The notes under the pieces are model-generated. The model did no database searches and had not been told where the DNA came from. It worked only from the letters and a program-made list of their open reading frames with translations. This document shows, piece after piece, positions 6,891 through 16,259 of a DNA stretch of 64,000 bases (position 1 is its first letter; every line of letters starts with the position of its first letter). Source of the DNA: Pseudomonadota bacterium (GTDB taxonomy: Bacteria; Desulfobacterota; Desulfovibrionia; Desulfovibrionales; Desulfovibrionaceae); the NCBI GenBank assembly GCA_023411815.1, contig JAEYOJ010000095.1, forward strand, positions 12,684-76,683, in the 5' to 3' direction. Made by a program: the position numbers and the translations under genes.

Positions 6891-9632
6891 TTAGACCGCG
6901 TCCGGCCCGGCTTGCTTTATCCGCTCCACACCGAAGCGGTCCAAAACACGCACCAGCTCCTGCACGTCGATGGGCTTGGACAGGTAGTCGTTCATGCCGG
7001 CGGCCAGGAATGTCTCGCGGTCACCCTTGAGGGCATAGGCGGTGAGCGCCACGATGGGCACATGAGGGTCTCCGGCCTCGCCGGCGCGGATGCGCCGGGT
7101 GGCCTCGTCTCCGTGCATTTCGGGCATCTGCACGTCCATCAGCACAATGTCGAAGCGTTCCCTGGCCAATGCGTCGAGGGCCTGCCTGCCGTCATGCACA
7201 GTCGTGACCTGGTGCCCGAGCCCCTTGAGCAGCTCCTCGGCCAGAAAGCGGTTGATCTCGTTGTCCTCGGCGAGCAGGACTCGCAGGGGCCTGGCGTCCC
7301 GCCGCATCGCGGTGTGCTCGTCCTCATCGGCGACCGTCGCAGTGGCCGCCGGACGGAGCACCGCCGAGAAGGTGAACGTGCTCCCTTGGCCCGGTGCGCT
7401 TTGGACCGTGATCCTGCCTCCCATGAGATCCACGAGCCGCTTGGTGATGGTCAGTCCCAGGCCGGTGCCGTCATGCTTGGCGCTGCGCGTGCCGGTATCG
7501 AAGGGCTCGAAGATCCTGTCGAGCTTGTCTCTGGGGACGCCGACGCCCGTATCCCTGACCGAGGTCAGCAGGCAGAACGGCTCCAGGCTGTCGCAGTAGG
7601 CCGCGCCCTGCGCGTTCCGGCCATTCTCCAGGCCCACGCGCACGGAGACCCGCCCGGCTTCGGTGAACTTGATCGCATTGCCGATGACGTTGACGAAGAC
7701 CTGGCGCAGCCGGCCTTCGTCGCCGCGCAGCCTGGCAGGTACGTCGGGAGCTATGTCGGCCAGGAATGTCAGCCCCTTGCGCTCGGCGGTAAGGCGCATG
7801 GTCTCGAACAGGCCTTGGAGCATGGCCCGCAGATCGAAATCGGCGTGTTCAAGCTCCACGCGGCCCGCCTCGATCTTGGACAGGTCGAGGATGTCGTTGA
7901 TGATGCCCAGCAGGGAGTTGGCGGATTGCTTGACCAGTCCCAGGTAGTCGCGGACCTTGCCCTTGGGCTCCTGCATGAGCGCCAGGTCGGTCAGGCCGAG
8001 GATTCCGTTCATGGGCGTGCGTATTTCGTGGGACATGCTGGCAAGGAATTCCGACTTGGCCTGGTTGGCCTGGTCGGCCGCCTGCTTGGCCTGGCTCAGG
8101 GCCTCCTCTGCGCGCTTGCGCGCGGTGATGTCGTGGACGATGGAGTAGAAGAGGGGTCGGCCGCCGACACGCACGGGACCGCTGAAAACCTCCACGTCCC
8201 TGACCTCGCCCGAGGCCAGCCTGTGCTTGAACTCGAACCGGTTCCTCATTCCCGACGAAGCCTCGGCCATCCTGACGGTCAGCTCTCCCGGGGGCAGGGT
8301 GTTGATCCGGTCGATGTTCATGTGCCGACACTCCCCGGGCGAGTAGCCGTAGTAGGCGCATGCGGCCGGATTGGCGTCCACGATCTCTCCGGTCCCGGGG
8401 TCGATGAGCAGCATGACCGCGTGGCTGTTCTGGAAGATCGAACGGTAGCGCTCCTCGCTCTCCTGCAGGGCCTCCTCGGTCCGCTTGCGCGCGGTGATGT
8501 CGGCCAAGGTCTGGATCGCGCCGAGGGTTCTGCCGTCGGCCGCCTTGATTGGGGCCGCGCTGGAGAGCATATGGACCGGAAGGGAGGAGCCCTTCGGGTA
8601 GATGACGAACTCTTCGCCTCGCACGGTCTCGCCTTGGAGCGCCCGCCAGCCCACCAAATCCTTCTTGGAGGGGCTGCCGCCGTTCAATGTGCGGACCGTG
8701 AAAAGCTTCATCCGCGCCTCCGCCGGCAAGCCGCGTATCTCCGCAAGGGTGAAGCCCAGGATCTTCTCGGCCGAGGGGTTCAGGTACGTGATGTGATGGT
8801 TCGTGTCATAGAAGACAAGACCCTCGGCCAGGGACATGAGGGCCGCATCCAGCTCGGCCGCGCGCAGCTCGGCCTCCCTGCGCGCCTCCTCGGCGCGGGA
8901 ATTGGCCGCGCCGAGATCCTGCAGCCGGTCCCGCAAGGCGACCCGCATGTGTTCGAAGCCAGCGGCGAGCCGGGCGACCTCGTCCCTGCCGGAAACCCGG
9001 ATCGGCTGGTCGAGTTGTCCGGCGCTCAGGGCTCTCGTAGCCTTTTCCAGTCTCACGACGGGTTCGACGACCCTGCGCAGCAGAATGAACAGGAGCGATG
9101 CGACGACACCCGCGAGGAAAACGGCCTCACCGGCCAGCCAGGCCAGCATGCGCCGCTTCTCGCGGTAGATGTATTCATCGGTCAGATCATTGATGGCGAA
9201 CACGTCGGTCACCATGGACGAGGTCCGGACAAGCAGCTGCCCCTGGATCGTTTCCCTGATCCCCATGGCCATGCTGTCCTTGCTGGTTTCCAGCAGGTTG
9301 CCGAACAGGATGCCGATCGAGTCATGTTCCCGGAGGATTCGGGCTTTCAGGGACCGGGACTGGGCCGTGAGATCAGGCAAGGCTTGCAGGGTCGGAGTCA
9401 GATCGGCGTAATGGGCCTGCCACTGCAGGATGATGCGCTGATTGTGCAACCCCAGGGTTTCCTGCGTCAGGCTGAGCAGCAGGGTGATCTTGCGCACCGC
9501 GTTGTTCACCCTTTGCGCTTCCGCCTCATGCCTGGCATCCATGGCCTTCAAGGCGACGATGGTCGCGAACACGCTCGCGACGCTGATTATGCTGATCACG
9601 GCGGATATCTGTAGAATTCTACGAATGCGCAT
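6891..9632 (-). CDS. Membrane hybrid sensor histidine kinase with two PAS domains
   Basis: The protein has 913 residues. A first membrane segment (about 9-29), a 130-residue periplasmic helical sensor region and a second membrane segment (about 164-186) are followed by HAMP (about 187-240), a coiled coil, PAS1 (about 262-385), PAS2 (about 395-510), HisKA (phospho-accepting His in [12 protein letters not shown]), HATPase ([16 protein letters not shown] and GTGLGLTI boxes) and a C-terminal receiver. The receiver Asp is in [11 protein letters not shown] and its Lys in YLSKPIDV. The internal receiver implies a phosphorelay or an unlinked partner, since no regulator gene adjoins it. The substrate-binding lipoprotein gene upstream is on the same strand, 217 bp away, and may supply a periplasmic signal. 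Confidence in class is high; the ligand is unknown. Confidence 0.95.
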   Translation of the reverse strand: MRIRRILQISAVISIISVASVFATIVALKAMDARHEAEAQRVNNAVRKITLLLSLTQETLGLHNQRIILQWQAHYADLTPTLQALPDLTAQSRSLKARILREHDSIGILFGNLLETSKDSMAMGIRETIQGQLLVRTSSMVTDVFAINDLTDEYIYREKRRMLAWLAGEAVFLAGVVASLLFILLRRVVEPVVRLEKATRALSAGQLDQPIRVSGRDEVARLAAGFEHMRVALRDRLQDLGAANSRAEEARREAELRAAELDAALMSLAEGLVFYDTNHHITYLNPSAEKILGFTLAEIRGLPAEARMKLFTVRTLNGGSPSKKDLVGWRALQGETVRGEEFVIYPKGSSLPVHMLSSAAPIKAADGRTLGAIQTLADITARKRTEEALQESEERYRSIFQNSHAVMLLIDPGTGEIVDANPAACAYYGYSPGECRHMNIDRINTLPPGELTVRMAEASSGMRNRFEFKHRLASGEVRDVEVFSGPVRVGGRPLFYSIVHDITARKRAEEALSQAKQAADQANQAKSEFLASMSHEIRTPMNGILGLTDLALMQEPKGKVRDYLGLVKQSANSLLGIINDILDLSKIEAGRVELEHADFDLRAMLQGLFETMRLTAERKGLTFLADIAPDVPARLRGDEGRLRQVFVNVIGNAIKFTEAGRVSVRVGLENGRNAQGAAYCDSLEPFCLLTSVRDTGVGVPRDKLDRIFEPFDTGTRSAKHDGTGLGLTITKRLVDLMGGRITVQSAPGQGSTFTFSAVLRPAATATVADEDEHTAMRRDARPLRVLLAEDNEINRFLAEELLKGLGHQVTTVHDGRQALDALARERFDIVLMDVQMPEMHGDEATRRIRAGEAGDPHVPIVALTAYALKGDRETFLAAGMNDYLSKPIDVQELVRVLDRFGVERIKQAGPDAV

Positions 9633-9848
9633 GGTCCTATCTCACAATGCCCAGGTCCGGCGAATCAAGCGTGCGCGGCGGGTCGGTTTCGAAAGCCTCG
9701 GAGGTGCCTGCCCACAATCCGGCTGGCACGGAACTGGGTCGGGCTCGGCGAATGTTCGCGTTCTCGCTTTTCGCCTGCCCATGACTCACCCGACATCCAA
9801 TTTGGTCCTTCCTACGCGCTGGCCGTAGAGGATGCACCTGTATGAACA

Positions 9849-10841
9849 CTACTTGTAGATCGTGACCGCCTTGGGATCTATCTTTTCCAAAGGGGCTTTG
9901 CGGATCTTGTCCAGAATGTTCGGCACTTCCACCGGCTCCCCTTTGGTGAGCATCCTCCAGCGGATGGCATTCTCGAGCGAGATGATGAGGGACTGGTCGA
10001 GGACGACCCGCAGGTTGTTCTTTTCCCAGGTCTCGGCCATGAAGTCCGGATCAAGGTCCCATCTTTTTCTGATGATGTCTTTCGCCTCTCGTTCATGGCT
10101 CAAGACGAACAGCTCCGCCCGCTTGAGCGCCGTGAGAAATCGCGTGGCGATCTCCGGCGAGTCGTCCAGCAGGTCCTTGCGGGCCGCAAGTACCCAATAG
10201 TACTCCATGGCGTATTGCGATGGCCAGGATACCGCTTTGTCGCTCAAGTCTCTCCGCGCCAGGAACGAGAACTTACCCCAAATGGAGATCGCGTCGACCT
10301 CGCCTTGGGACAAAGCCTTGGCCATTTCCGGAGGGGAGATGTCCACCAATGTCACCGCGGCGGGATCGATGGAGTTCATGTCGAGAAACATGGACAAGGC
10401 GTATTCGCTTACGGTGTCCAGGACGACGCCGATCCGTTTGCCCCGCAGATCGGCCGGTGCAAGGATGCCCCTGTCCCTTCTGGCCACGATCTCATGGTCG
10501 CTCGTGGATCCCACCGTGGCCAGGATGCGCAAGGATTGGTCTTCCTCCATCATTCCCGAGAAGACGAAAGCGGCCCCCGTGGCCATCTGCACTTCGCCGC
10601 GTTCCAGGGCCTGCATGCTCTGCAAGCCGGCGGGATAATCGCTCCGGATGGACACATCCAGTCCGGCCTGCCTGAAAAAGCCCTTCTGGTCGGCGATGGC
10701 GATAAGCCCGGTGTAGACGACGGGCGTTGTAGCAAGGGTAATCTTGATGGCCTCTTCGCCTAGCTCCTGCTTTCCCCGGCATCCGCCCAGAAAGGAGCCT
10801 AAGGCAAGAATCAGGACCATCAAATGTATGATTCTACTCAT
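9849..10841 (-). CDS. Substrate-binding lipoprotein, NrtA/SsuA/ThiY-like
   Basis: This is a 330-residue periplasmic binding protein of the NMT1/THI5-like fold. The signal peptide with lipobox (ALGSFLGGCRG, Cys about 20) predicts a lipid anchor. Fold landmarks include TPVVYTGLIAIADQKGFF, GLDVSIRSDYPAG, RGKRIGVV and ISPPEMAKALSQGEVDAISI. Members bind alkylsulfonates, nitrate, aromatic acids or pyrimidine thiamine precursors; the ligand cannot be assigned here. ATG 10841 is preferred over the upstream frame because the signal peptide begins there. No permease or ATPase gene is adjacent. It lies upstream of the hybrid kinase on the same strand, so it may act as a receptor for that kinase instead of a transporter component. 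Confidence 0.85.
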   Translation of the reverse strand: MSRIIHLMVLILALGSFLGGCRGKQELGEEAIKITLATTPVVYTGLIAIADQKGFFRQAGLDVSIRSDYPAGLQSMQALERGEVQMATGAAFVFSGMMEEDQSLRILATVGSTSDHEIVARRDRGILAPADLRGKRIGVVLDTVSEYALSMFLDMNSIDPAAVTLVDISPPEMAKALSQGEVDAISIWGKFSFLARRDLSDKAVSWPSQYAMEYYWVLAARKDLLDDSPEIATRFLTALKRAELFVLSHEREAKDIIRKRWDLDPDFMAETWEKNNLRVVLDQSLIISLENAIRWRMLTKGEPVEVPNILDKIRKAPLEKIDPKAVTIYK

Positions 10842-11052
10842 CTCGCATGTATTGCGTGCGATCCTGCATTGCATCTTTGTTCGACCTGCCCTTTGGGGAT
10901 GAGCCAAGTACCCCTGGCAATAATTATATGCTGTAGCAATATAAAGCAGGAACAATTGTCGTAGGCGGATTGACCTTCTCTCACGCGAGCTGGCTCGCGG
11001 GGAGGAGCATCCCAGGTGTCAGTCCCCAACTTCAGTAAGTAAGTGTTCCGGC
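10842..11052. other. Intergenic region upstream of the binding-protein gene
   Basis: No gene is supported here. The part nearest the binding-protein start is AT-richer (around 10920-10960, AATTATATGCTGTAGCAATATAAAG) and probably contains its promoter on the minus strand. An inverted CGCGAGC...GCTCGCG occurs near 10985-11000. Confidence 0.3.
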
Positions 11053-11262
11053 ATGATTGTAAAGATTGGCGATCGGCGGGAGGACCCGCGGCTTGGGGTT
11101 CTCTCGACTGACGCAGGAGGGGGCCAAAGGAGAGCCCAGTCGGATTCCCGTGAAACCGGGCAGAGGTACGAGGTATTGGCCTTGCCCTCATCGGAACTGA
11201 TGGAAGGCCTGAGCAAGATGATTACCTGGCCTGAGAAGGCGGGTTTTTCTGGTCAGGGGCGC
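11053..11262 (+). ncRNA. Candidate structured RNA
   Basis: On the plus strand several nested pairings are visible in about 200 bases: GACTG...CAGTC enclosing a purine-rich loop near 11105-11142, CCCG-TGAAAC-CGGG at 11147-11160, and GGCCTT...AAGGCC enclosing CATC...GATG near 11177-11210. A U-rich stretch (GGGTTTTTCTGG) follows. A 105-residue frame starts at 11053 but shows no recognised domain and runs on through the terminators. No known riboswitch consensus was recognised. This rests on hand-drawn pairing only. Confidence 0.25.
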
Positions 11263-11307
11263 GATGCACGATTCGCAATACCAACCGGGTTTCCAAAAAG
11301 AGGGTTT

Positions 11308-11363
11308 CCAAAGGGGCCGAGCCCCTTTGGCGGGTGGGTGTGGGAGGGCGGCGCCCTCCCACA
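11308..11363. terminator. Two GC-rich hairpins downstream of the M16C protease
   Basis: A perfect inverted repeat around AAAGGGGCC...GGCCCCTTT-type arms (11308-11330) is followed by a second one, TGTGGGAGGGCG/CGCCCTCCCACA (11339-11363), ending three bases from the protease stop. The position suits transcription termination for the minus-strand gene. The same hairpin style recurs elsewhere in the window. Confidence 0.6.
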
Positions 11364-11366
11364 TTC

Positions 11367-14273
11367 CTAAAGCACCTTTGTCAGCGTCAGCGCGGGCTCT
11401 TTCAACCCAGCCAGTGCGTCCTCGCGGCCCAGCACCACGGTGCGGCCGGCGTCGCGCAGGATCGCCGCGGCCTCGGCGAAGCGCTTGAAGCTGACTTCGG
11501 TGGTGGCCAGGATCTCCTCGCGCACCTCCTGCAGGCGCTCCTCGCCGATGCCCTGTAGGTGGCGGGACAGGGAGGTGAAGCCCTTGGCGTCCGGGAGCTG
11601 GTAGGCGTCGAAGTCGCCGATGGCTCCGACCACGGCCTTGGTCAACTCGTCCTTGTCCAGCTCCAGGTTGTGCAGGAAGTCGGCGGCTTCGGAGAATACG
11701 CGCAGGGTGCGCTCCAGGTTGGGGTCGCGATAGGAGGCCATGACCATGGTGCCGTTCAGCCTGTCCAGCAGGCAGAACGCGCCGTAGGCTCCGCCCTGCA
11801 CGCGCACGCGGTCCCACAGGTAGGCCGTGCGCAGCCAGCGGGCCACCACGATGTCGCTGCCCGTGATGGCGTAGCACGCCTCTGCCAGGCTTGCGCCGCG
11901 TCCCACGTAGTTGACCTGGGCCGGGATGGTCAGGCCCTCGGTGGGCAGGAGCGGCTTGGGCGCGAGCGGCGCGGTATCGGCGCTCCCCTGGGGCATGGCC
12001 GAGGCGAAGCCGCCCACGGCCTTGCGCGCCTTGGACCAGCTTGCGGCGTCCATGGTCGCATTGAGGATCATGTTGTCCCGGCGCACGAGCAGCGAGCGCA
12101 TCTCCTCCAGGGTCGCCAGCACGCGCGGCCAGTCGTTGTCCACGGCCTCGGCCAGGCGGCGCAGGAAGAACAGGTTCTCCGCGCCAGAGAACTGCTCCGC
12201 GACCCAGCCAGAGGGTGTGAGCCCGGCCTTGAGCCGCGAGGCCACGATCAGGTGGCCCGAGGGCACCACGCGCTGCTCGGCCCTGGCCTTCTCCTCCAGG
12301 ACCATCTTGCGGAAACGCTCGCGGTCGTCCAGGCGGGCTTCCAGGAGCACCTCGGCCAGGATGTCCATGAGGTCCTGTACCTTGTCCGTCATGGCCTTGC
12401 CGCGCAGGAACAGCCAGGGCACGGCCTGGGCCGAGCCTTCCAGGCTGCCCGAGAAGGGCGTCGGGTCGATGCCGCCCGTGCGGCTGGCGATGCGTCGGGT
12501 CAGGGCCACGAAATCGCGCTTTCTGGTGCCCATCTCCAGCAGGGCCCGGCCGAAGAGCGGCACGCAGGGCAGGTAGGCCTGCGGCAGCGCGGACAGGTTC
12601 AGGCCCACGTCCAGGTAGGCGATGGAGTTGGTGGGCAGGTCGTGGGTCAGCGTCGGGATGCCGGCAAGGGTTTCCTTGTCGCAGGGGATGCGCGTGTTCT
12701 CGCGCGGCAGGTCCTCGATGGACAGGCGCGGTATAGTGGCCAGGGCCTCGGGCGAATCCTGGGCCTCCTGGCGGGCGTGCAGTTCCTTGTTGGCCTGCAC
12801 CACGGCCTGGCGTTCGGCCTCGTCCATGGCCGACAGGGCGTTGTCCAGACGTCGTTTTTCGCGCTCCTCGCGCTCCTGGCCCAGCTTGGCATCGGGCGAG
12901 AGCACCACGGTCACGCGGTGCGGGTTGTCCAGGAAACGGCCGCGCAGCAGGGACTCGAAGACCGGTTCCCTGTCCGCCAGGCGCGCCTTGATGGCCAGCA
13001 GCGGCTTGTCGAAGGCGATGAGCGCCAGGGGATCGGCGTCGTAGAGCCAGGTGCTCAGGCTGCGCACCATGAGGGCCAGGCCGCGCGGGAAGCGGCCCGT
13101 GTTCAGCTCGCGCAGGTCGAACTCCACGCTGTTGACCGCGGCCTCGATCATGTCCGCGCCGATGCCTCCGTCGGCCAGCTCGCGCAGGGTGTCCAGCACG
13201 ATGGTTTCGACCTGTTCAGGGCCGGCCTGCTTGAGTCCCTTGAGGCCCACGGAGAAATACATCTGGCGCAGGTCGCCTTCCAGGCCGACTCCGGCCAGGT
13301 CCTCGCCAAGCCCCGAGTCTATGAGCGCCTTGCGCAGAGGCGAGGAGGGCATGCCGATAAGGATGTGCTCCAGGATGTGCAAGGACAGGTTCAGCTCGGC
13401 GTTGTCCGTGGGGCAGAGCAGCCAGTTGACCGTGACCATGCCGCGGCTTTCGTCCTCGCCGGCGGCGTACTTCTTCTCCACGCGCTCGGGCGCGGTCTTG
13501 CGCCGCTGCAGGGCCACGGCCGAGTCGGTCTCGATGCGCTCGTAGGCGGACAGCTCGCGGTCCAGTATGCGCAGCCGCTCCTCCGGGTCATCGTCGCCGT
13601 AGAAGTATATCCAGGCATTGGACGGATGATAGTAGCGGCGGTGGAAGTCCATGAAGGCCTCGAAGGTCAGCTGCGGGATGACCTCCGGGTCGCCGCCCGA
13701 ATCCAGGCCGTAGGTGGTGTCCGGGAACAGGACCTGCTGCGAGTATTCGGAGATGAGCGAATCGGGCGAGGAGTAAACTCCCTTCATCTCGTTGAAGACC
13801 ACGCCCTTGTAGGTCATGGGCCCGGCTGGGTCGTCCAGTTCGTGATGCCAGCCTTCCTGCTGCAGGACCTCGGGCGTGAGCCGGGGATGGAATACCGCGT
13901 CCAGGTACACGTCCACGAGGTTGTAGAAGTCGCGCACGTTGGTGGACGCCACGGGATAGCAGGTCTTGTCCGGGTAGGTGAAGGCGTTCAGGAAGGTCTG
14001 CAGCGAGCCCTTGAGCAGTTCGACGAAAGGCTCCTTGACCGGATACTTGTCCGATCCGCACAGCACGGAATGCTCCAGGATGTGCGCCACGCCCGTGGAG
14101 TCCTTGGGCGGCGTGCGGAAGCTGATGCCGAAGACCTTGTTCTCGTCGGGCGCGATAACGCTCATGAGCCGCGCACCGGTCTTTTCATGGCGGTACAGCC
14201 GTACGGTGGAGGAGATTTCCGCGACCTCGGCTTCCCTTTCGAGCCTGAATCCGTGTAACATATCAGCAACCAT
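11367..14273 (-). CDS. M16C zinc metalloprotease (presequence protease-like)
   Basis: This 968-residue protein belongs to the PreP/Falcilysin branch of the insulinase family, which encloses and degrades short peptides inside a two-part chamber. The inverted zinc motif HILEH lies at residues 64-68, followed by the family signature SVLCGSDKYPVKEPF and FLNAFTYPDKTCYPVAST. The M16C-associated middle domain and the C-terminal pair of M16 domains follow (QGGAYGAFCLLD near 830). Length matches the family. ATG 14273 has AAAGGAG seven bases upstream; longer frames overlap the divergent SDR gene and are rejected. No signal peptide is seen, so cytoplasmic peptide turnover is likely. Confidence 0.95.
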   Translation of the reverse strand: MVADMLHGFRLEREAEVAEISSTVRLYRHEKTGARLMSVIAPDENKVFGISFRTPPKDSTGVAHILEHSVLCGSDKYPVKEPFVELLKGSLQTFLNAFTYPDKTCYPVASTNVRDFYNLVDVYLDAVFHPRLTPEVLQQEGWHHELDDPAGPMTYKGVVFNEMKGVYSSPDSLISEYSQQVLFPDTTYGLDSGGDPEVIPQLTFEAFMDFHRRYYHPSNAWIYFYGDDDPEERLRILDRELSAYERIETDSAVALQRRKTAPERVEKKYAAGEDESRGMVTVNWLLCPTDNAELNLSLHILEHILIGMPSSPLRKALIDSGLGEDLAGVGLEGDLRQMYFSVGLKGLKQAGPEQVETIVLDTLRELADGGIGADMIEAAVNSVEFDLRELNTGRFPRGLALMVRSLSTWLYDADPLALIAFDKPLLAIKARLADREPVFESLLRGRFLDNPHRVTVVLSPDAKLGQEREEREKRRLDNALSAMDEAERQAVVQANKELHARQEAQDSPEALATIPRLSIEDLPRENTRIPCDKETLAGIPTLTHDLPTNSIAYLDVGLNLSALPQAYLPCVPLFGRALLEMGTRKRDFVALTRRIASRTGGIDPTPFSGSLEGSAQAVPWLFLRGKAMTDKVQDLMDILAEVLLEARLDDRERFRKMVLEEKARAEQRVVPSGHLIVASRLKAGLTPSGWVAEQFSGAENLFFLRRLAEAVDNDWPRVLATLEEMRSLLVRRDNMILNATMDAASWSKARKAVGGFASAMPQGSADTAPLAPKPLLPTEGLTIPAQVNYVGRGASLAEACYAITGSDIVVARWLRTAYLWDRVRVQGGAYGAFCLLDRLNGTMVMASYRDPNLERTLRVFSEAADFLHNLELDKDELTKAVVGAIGDFDAYQLPDAKGFTSLSRHLQGIGEERLQEVREEILATTEVSFKRFAEAAAILRDAGRTVVLGREDALAGLKEPALTLTKVL

Positions 14274-14313
14274 GAGGGGCTCCTTTTGGCTGTAGTCCGA
14301 TCGAGGAGGATAC

Positions 14314-15057
14314 ATGGGAAGCCTGGAAAATAAAACCGTCATCGTTACCGGCGCGTCCAGGGGCATCGGCCGGGCCCTGGCCCTGGACCTTGCCGGCCGA
14401 GGCGCGACCCTGGTGATCAATGCCCGTTCCGGGGAGCTGCTGGGCCAGATTGCCAAGGATTGCAGCGGCTCGGGTAGGCGCTGCACGGCCGTGGTCGGCG
14501 ACGCGAGCGATAGCGACGTGGCGGCCAAGCTGGTGGAGGAGGCCCGCGAGACCGGCGGGCCGCACGGCTTCGTGCACGCGGCCGGCGTGCTGTTTCCCGG
14601 CCCGCACCTGTGGGAGCTGGCCGAGGAGCGCTTCGACGCGGTATTCGCCGCCAGCGTCAAGGCGGGCTGGCAGCTCGCTCGCCATGCGATCCCGGCCATG
14701 CGCGGCAAGGAAGGGGCCTTCGCCGTGTTCTTCGGCTCGGGCGCGGCCGATCTCGTGCAGCCGGGCATCGCGGCCTACTGCGCGGCCAAGGCCGCCGAGG
14801 AGCACATGGCCCGGCAGCTGGCGGCCGAGGCCCCGGACGTGGCGACCATCGTCTACAGGCCCGGCGTGGTGGAGACGCGCATGCAGCGGCAGGCCCGCGA
14901 GGCCGAAGGCGGCGCGGCCGAGGAGGTGCGCCAGGTGTTCTGGGAGATGAAGGAACGCGGCGAACTCATCACGCCCGAGGAGTCGGCGGCCTTCCTGGCC
15001 CGCATCCTGGACGCGGACCCGCGCCGCCATCACGGCAAGACCATTCGGGCGGGCTAG
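14314..15057 (+). CDS. Short-chain dehydrogenase/reductase
   Basis: This 247-residue classical SDR has the nucleotide-binding glycine motif TGASRGIG (about 12-19), an HAAGV segment (NAG motif variant), and the catalytic pair YCAAK near residue 156 preceded by FGSGAAD, which provides the active Ser. The C-terminal PGVVETRM region is typical. The N-terminal pattern, with Asn-Ala-Arg after strand 2 (VINARS), suggests NADP preference. The substrate is unknown; sepiapterin or benzil reductase-like members share this shape. Start ATG 14314 has GAGGAG upstream. The gene is divergent from the M16C protease, with only 40 bp between starts, so the promoters must overlap. Confidence 0.9.
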   Translation: MGSLENKTVIVTGASRGIGRALALDLAGRGATLVINARSGELLGQIAKDCSGSGRRCTAVVGDASDSDVAAKLVEEARETGGPHGFVHAAGVLFPGPHLWELAEERFDAVFAASVKAGWQLARHAIPAMRGKEGAFAVFFGSGAADLVQPGIAAYCAAKAAEEHMARQLAAEAPDVATIVYRPGVVETRMQRQAREAEGGAAEEVRQVFWEMKERGELITPEESAAFLARILDADPRRHHGKTIRAG

Positions 15058-15108
15058 GCTCTAGTTTGAGTTGACCTTTCTCGGCGACAGGGCTAGCAGT
15101 CCGGAACC

Positions 15109-15185
15109 GCGCCCGTAGCTCAGCTGGATAGAGCATCGGACTTCGAATCCGACGGCCGGGAGTTCGAATCTCTCCGGGCGCACCA
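15109..15185 (+). tRNA. tRNA-Arg(UCG)
   Basis: The 77-base cloverleaf has acceptor GCGCCCG/CGGGCGC, D arm GCTC-AGCTGGATA-GAGC, anticodon arm TCGGA-CTTCGAA-TCCGA (anticodon TCG), T arm GGGAG-TTCGAAT-CTCTC and encoded CCA. It is intact, so it is either untouched or reconstituted. An AT-rich orphan gene follows about 120 bp downstream. Confidence 0.95.
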
Positions 15186-15303
15186 GTAAATACGCTAGTT
15201 CTGCACTCGCCTTCTTTCGATCCGTTGGTGTTTTCCCTCTCCCTGGCTGAGTCACCCTTTTGCAGGGCATTGCGTCCGATATTGACTGCATTGGAGTGTG
15301 GTT

Positions 15304-16191
15304 ATGTCTAGTACTTATCCTGTTTCTTTGTATTTAAATCAAAGATGCGTGTTTGATATATTGGCAATGATGGAAAATGGATTTTCTCATATAGAGAGTA
15401 TGAGGGATATACAAGCAACGCATGAGGATAAAAAAGATAGGATGCATGGTGAAATTGGATTAAAAAATGTGTTTGCGTTGCTAGGTGTTTCAATAGGAGC
15501 GGAGACACTTAAAAACGATCAATCACAAAGTTCGAAGGAAGTGACTCGCCAACGGATTCATACACCAAATTCTCTTTTTTCAAAGATGAGAGAAAGGCTT
15601 CTCAAAGAGAATATATTATTTACAAGTAATTTTTTTGAGATACAGACAGGATTTTTTGTTGAGATTAAAGCACAGATAAGAAAAAATCCATTAATTGAAG
15701 CACTAGAAACACTTAAATCGTTATTGTCACTTGCATTAATATTTGATGAACAGCCAAAAGCAAAAGCAAAAGCAAAAGGAAAGCAATCAAGTGCAAATTC
15801 TCAGAAGGCTATGCTCACTCAAGTCAACGAATTTATAGATCAGTTGACCATAGGAGGGACTGTTGACCTTTTTGGGAGTTTTGTTGAGGATCCTGCTCAA
15901 AAGTTAGTGATTCCTATTGATAAGTCATTTTTAAGCGATCCTTCTATGTCTGATCTGGTAGATGGGGAGTATTGCATTCTGGGTAAGGTGACGAAAGTTA
16001 TCCGTAAAGAAGATGAAGAGAAGATCAGCCTTCTTAGAAAGACCAGTATGGGGAAGATACAGGCAAGTTTATTTGAGCAGTTTTCAACTGTTCTAATGGA
16101 AGTTCAGGCTGCTGGTATTAACTTGCCAGAGATGGTCACGGAAATTGATGGTCCCGTTATTCAAATAATACCCATTGGTATATATGCATAA
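15304..16191 (+). CDS. AT-rich orphan protein next to tRNA-Arg
   Basis: The 295-residue protein starts at ATG 15304 with GGAG seven bases upstream. Its codon use is strikingly AT-rich compared with both neighbours. The N-terminus (YPVSLYLNQRCVFDILAMME) and the following SIGLKNVFALLG-like region resemble DUF6414-type proteins, but I am not certain of that. A Lys-Ala repeat (PKAKAKAKGKQ) near residue 155 separates an N-terminal from a C-terminal domain. The C-terminal half (DLFGSFVEDPAQKLVIPIDK, GEYCILGKVTKVIR) looks like a small beta-rich fold. No membrane segment or catalytic motif is evident. Position beside a tRNA and its composition suggest horizontal transfer. Function unknown. Confidence 0.75.
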   Translation: MSSTYPVSLYLNQRCVFDILAMMENGFSHIESMRDIQATHEDKKDRMHGEIGLKNVFALLGVSIGAETLKNDQSQSSKEVTRQRIHTPNSLFSKMRERLLKENILFTSNFFEIQTGFFVEIKAQIRKNPLIEALETLKSLLSLALIFDEQPKAKAKAKGKQSSANSQKAMLTQVNEFIDQLTIGGTVDLFGSFVEDPAQKLVIPIDKSFLSDPSMSDLVDGEYCILGKVTKVIRKEDEEKISLLRKTSMGKIQASLFEQFSTVLMEVQAAGINLPEMVTEIDGPVIQIIPIGIYA

Positions 16192-16217
16192 GGTATTAAA
16201 GCTGTTTAAGTTAGAAT

Positions 16218-16241
16218 TGGGAGAGAGTAAGCCCTCTCCCA
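16218..16241. terminator. Terminator between convergent genes
   Basis: Inverted repeat TGGGAGAG/CTCTCCCA lies between the orphan gene (plus) and the SPFH gene (minus). It sits 19 bp from the stop of the latter and can serve both directions. Confidence 0.6.
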
Positions 16242-16259
16242 GTTCGATTATAATAAGCT

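Noticed and set aside
6912..9614. 900-codon plus-strand frame over the histidine kinase
   Set aside because: The kinase on the minus strand has complete domain order and motifs; the plus frame is a GC-skew shadow.
11053..11370. 105-codon plus-strand frame
   Set aside because: It reads through two terminator hairpins and has no recognised domain; the region is listed only as a candidate structured RNA.
11559..14258. 899-codon plus-strand frame over the M16C protease
   Set aside because: Shadow of the metalloprotease gene; low-complexity Gly/Val/Gln composition with no motif.
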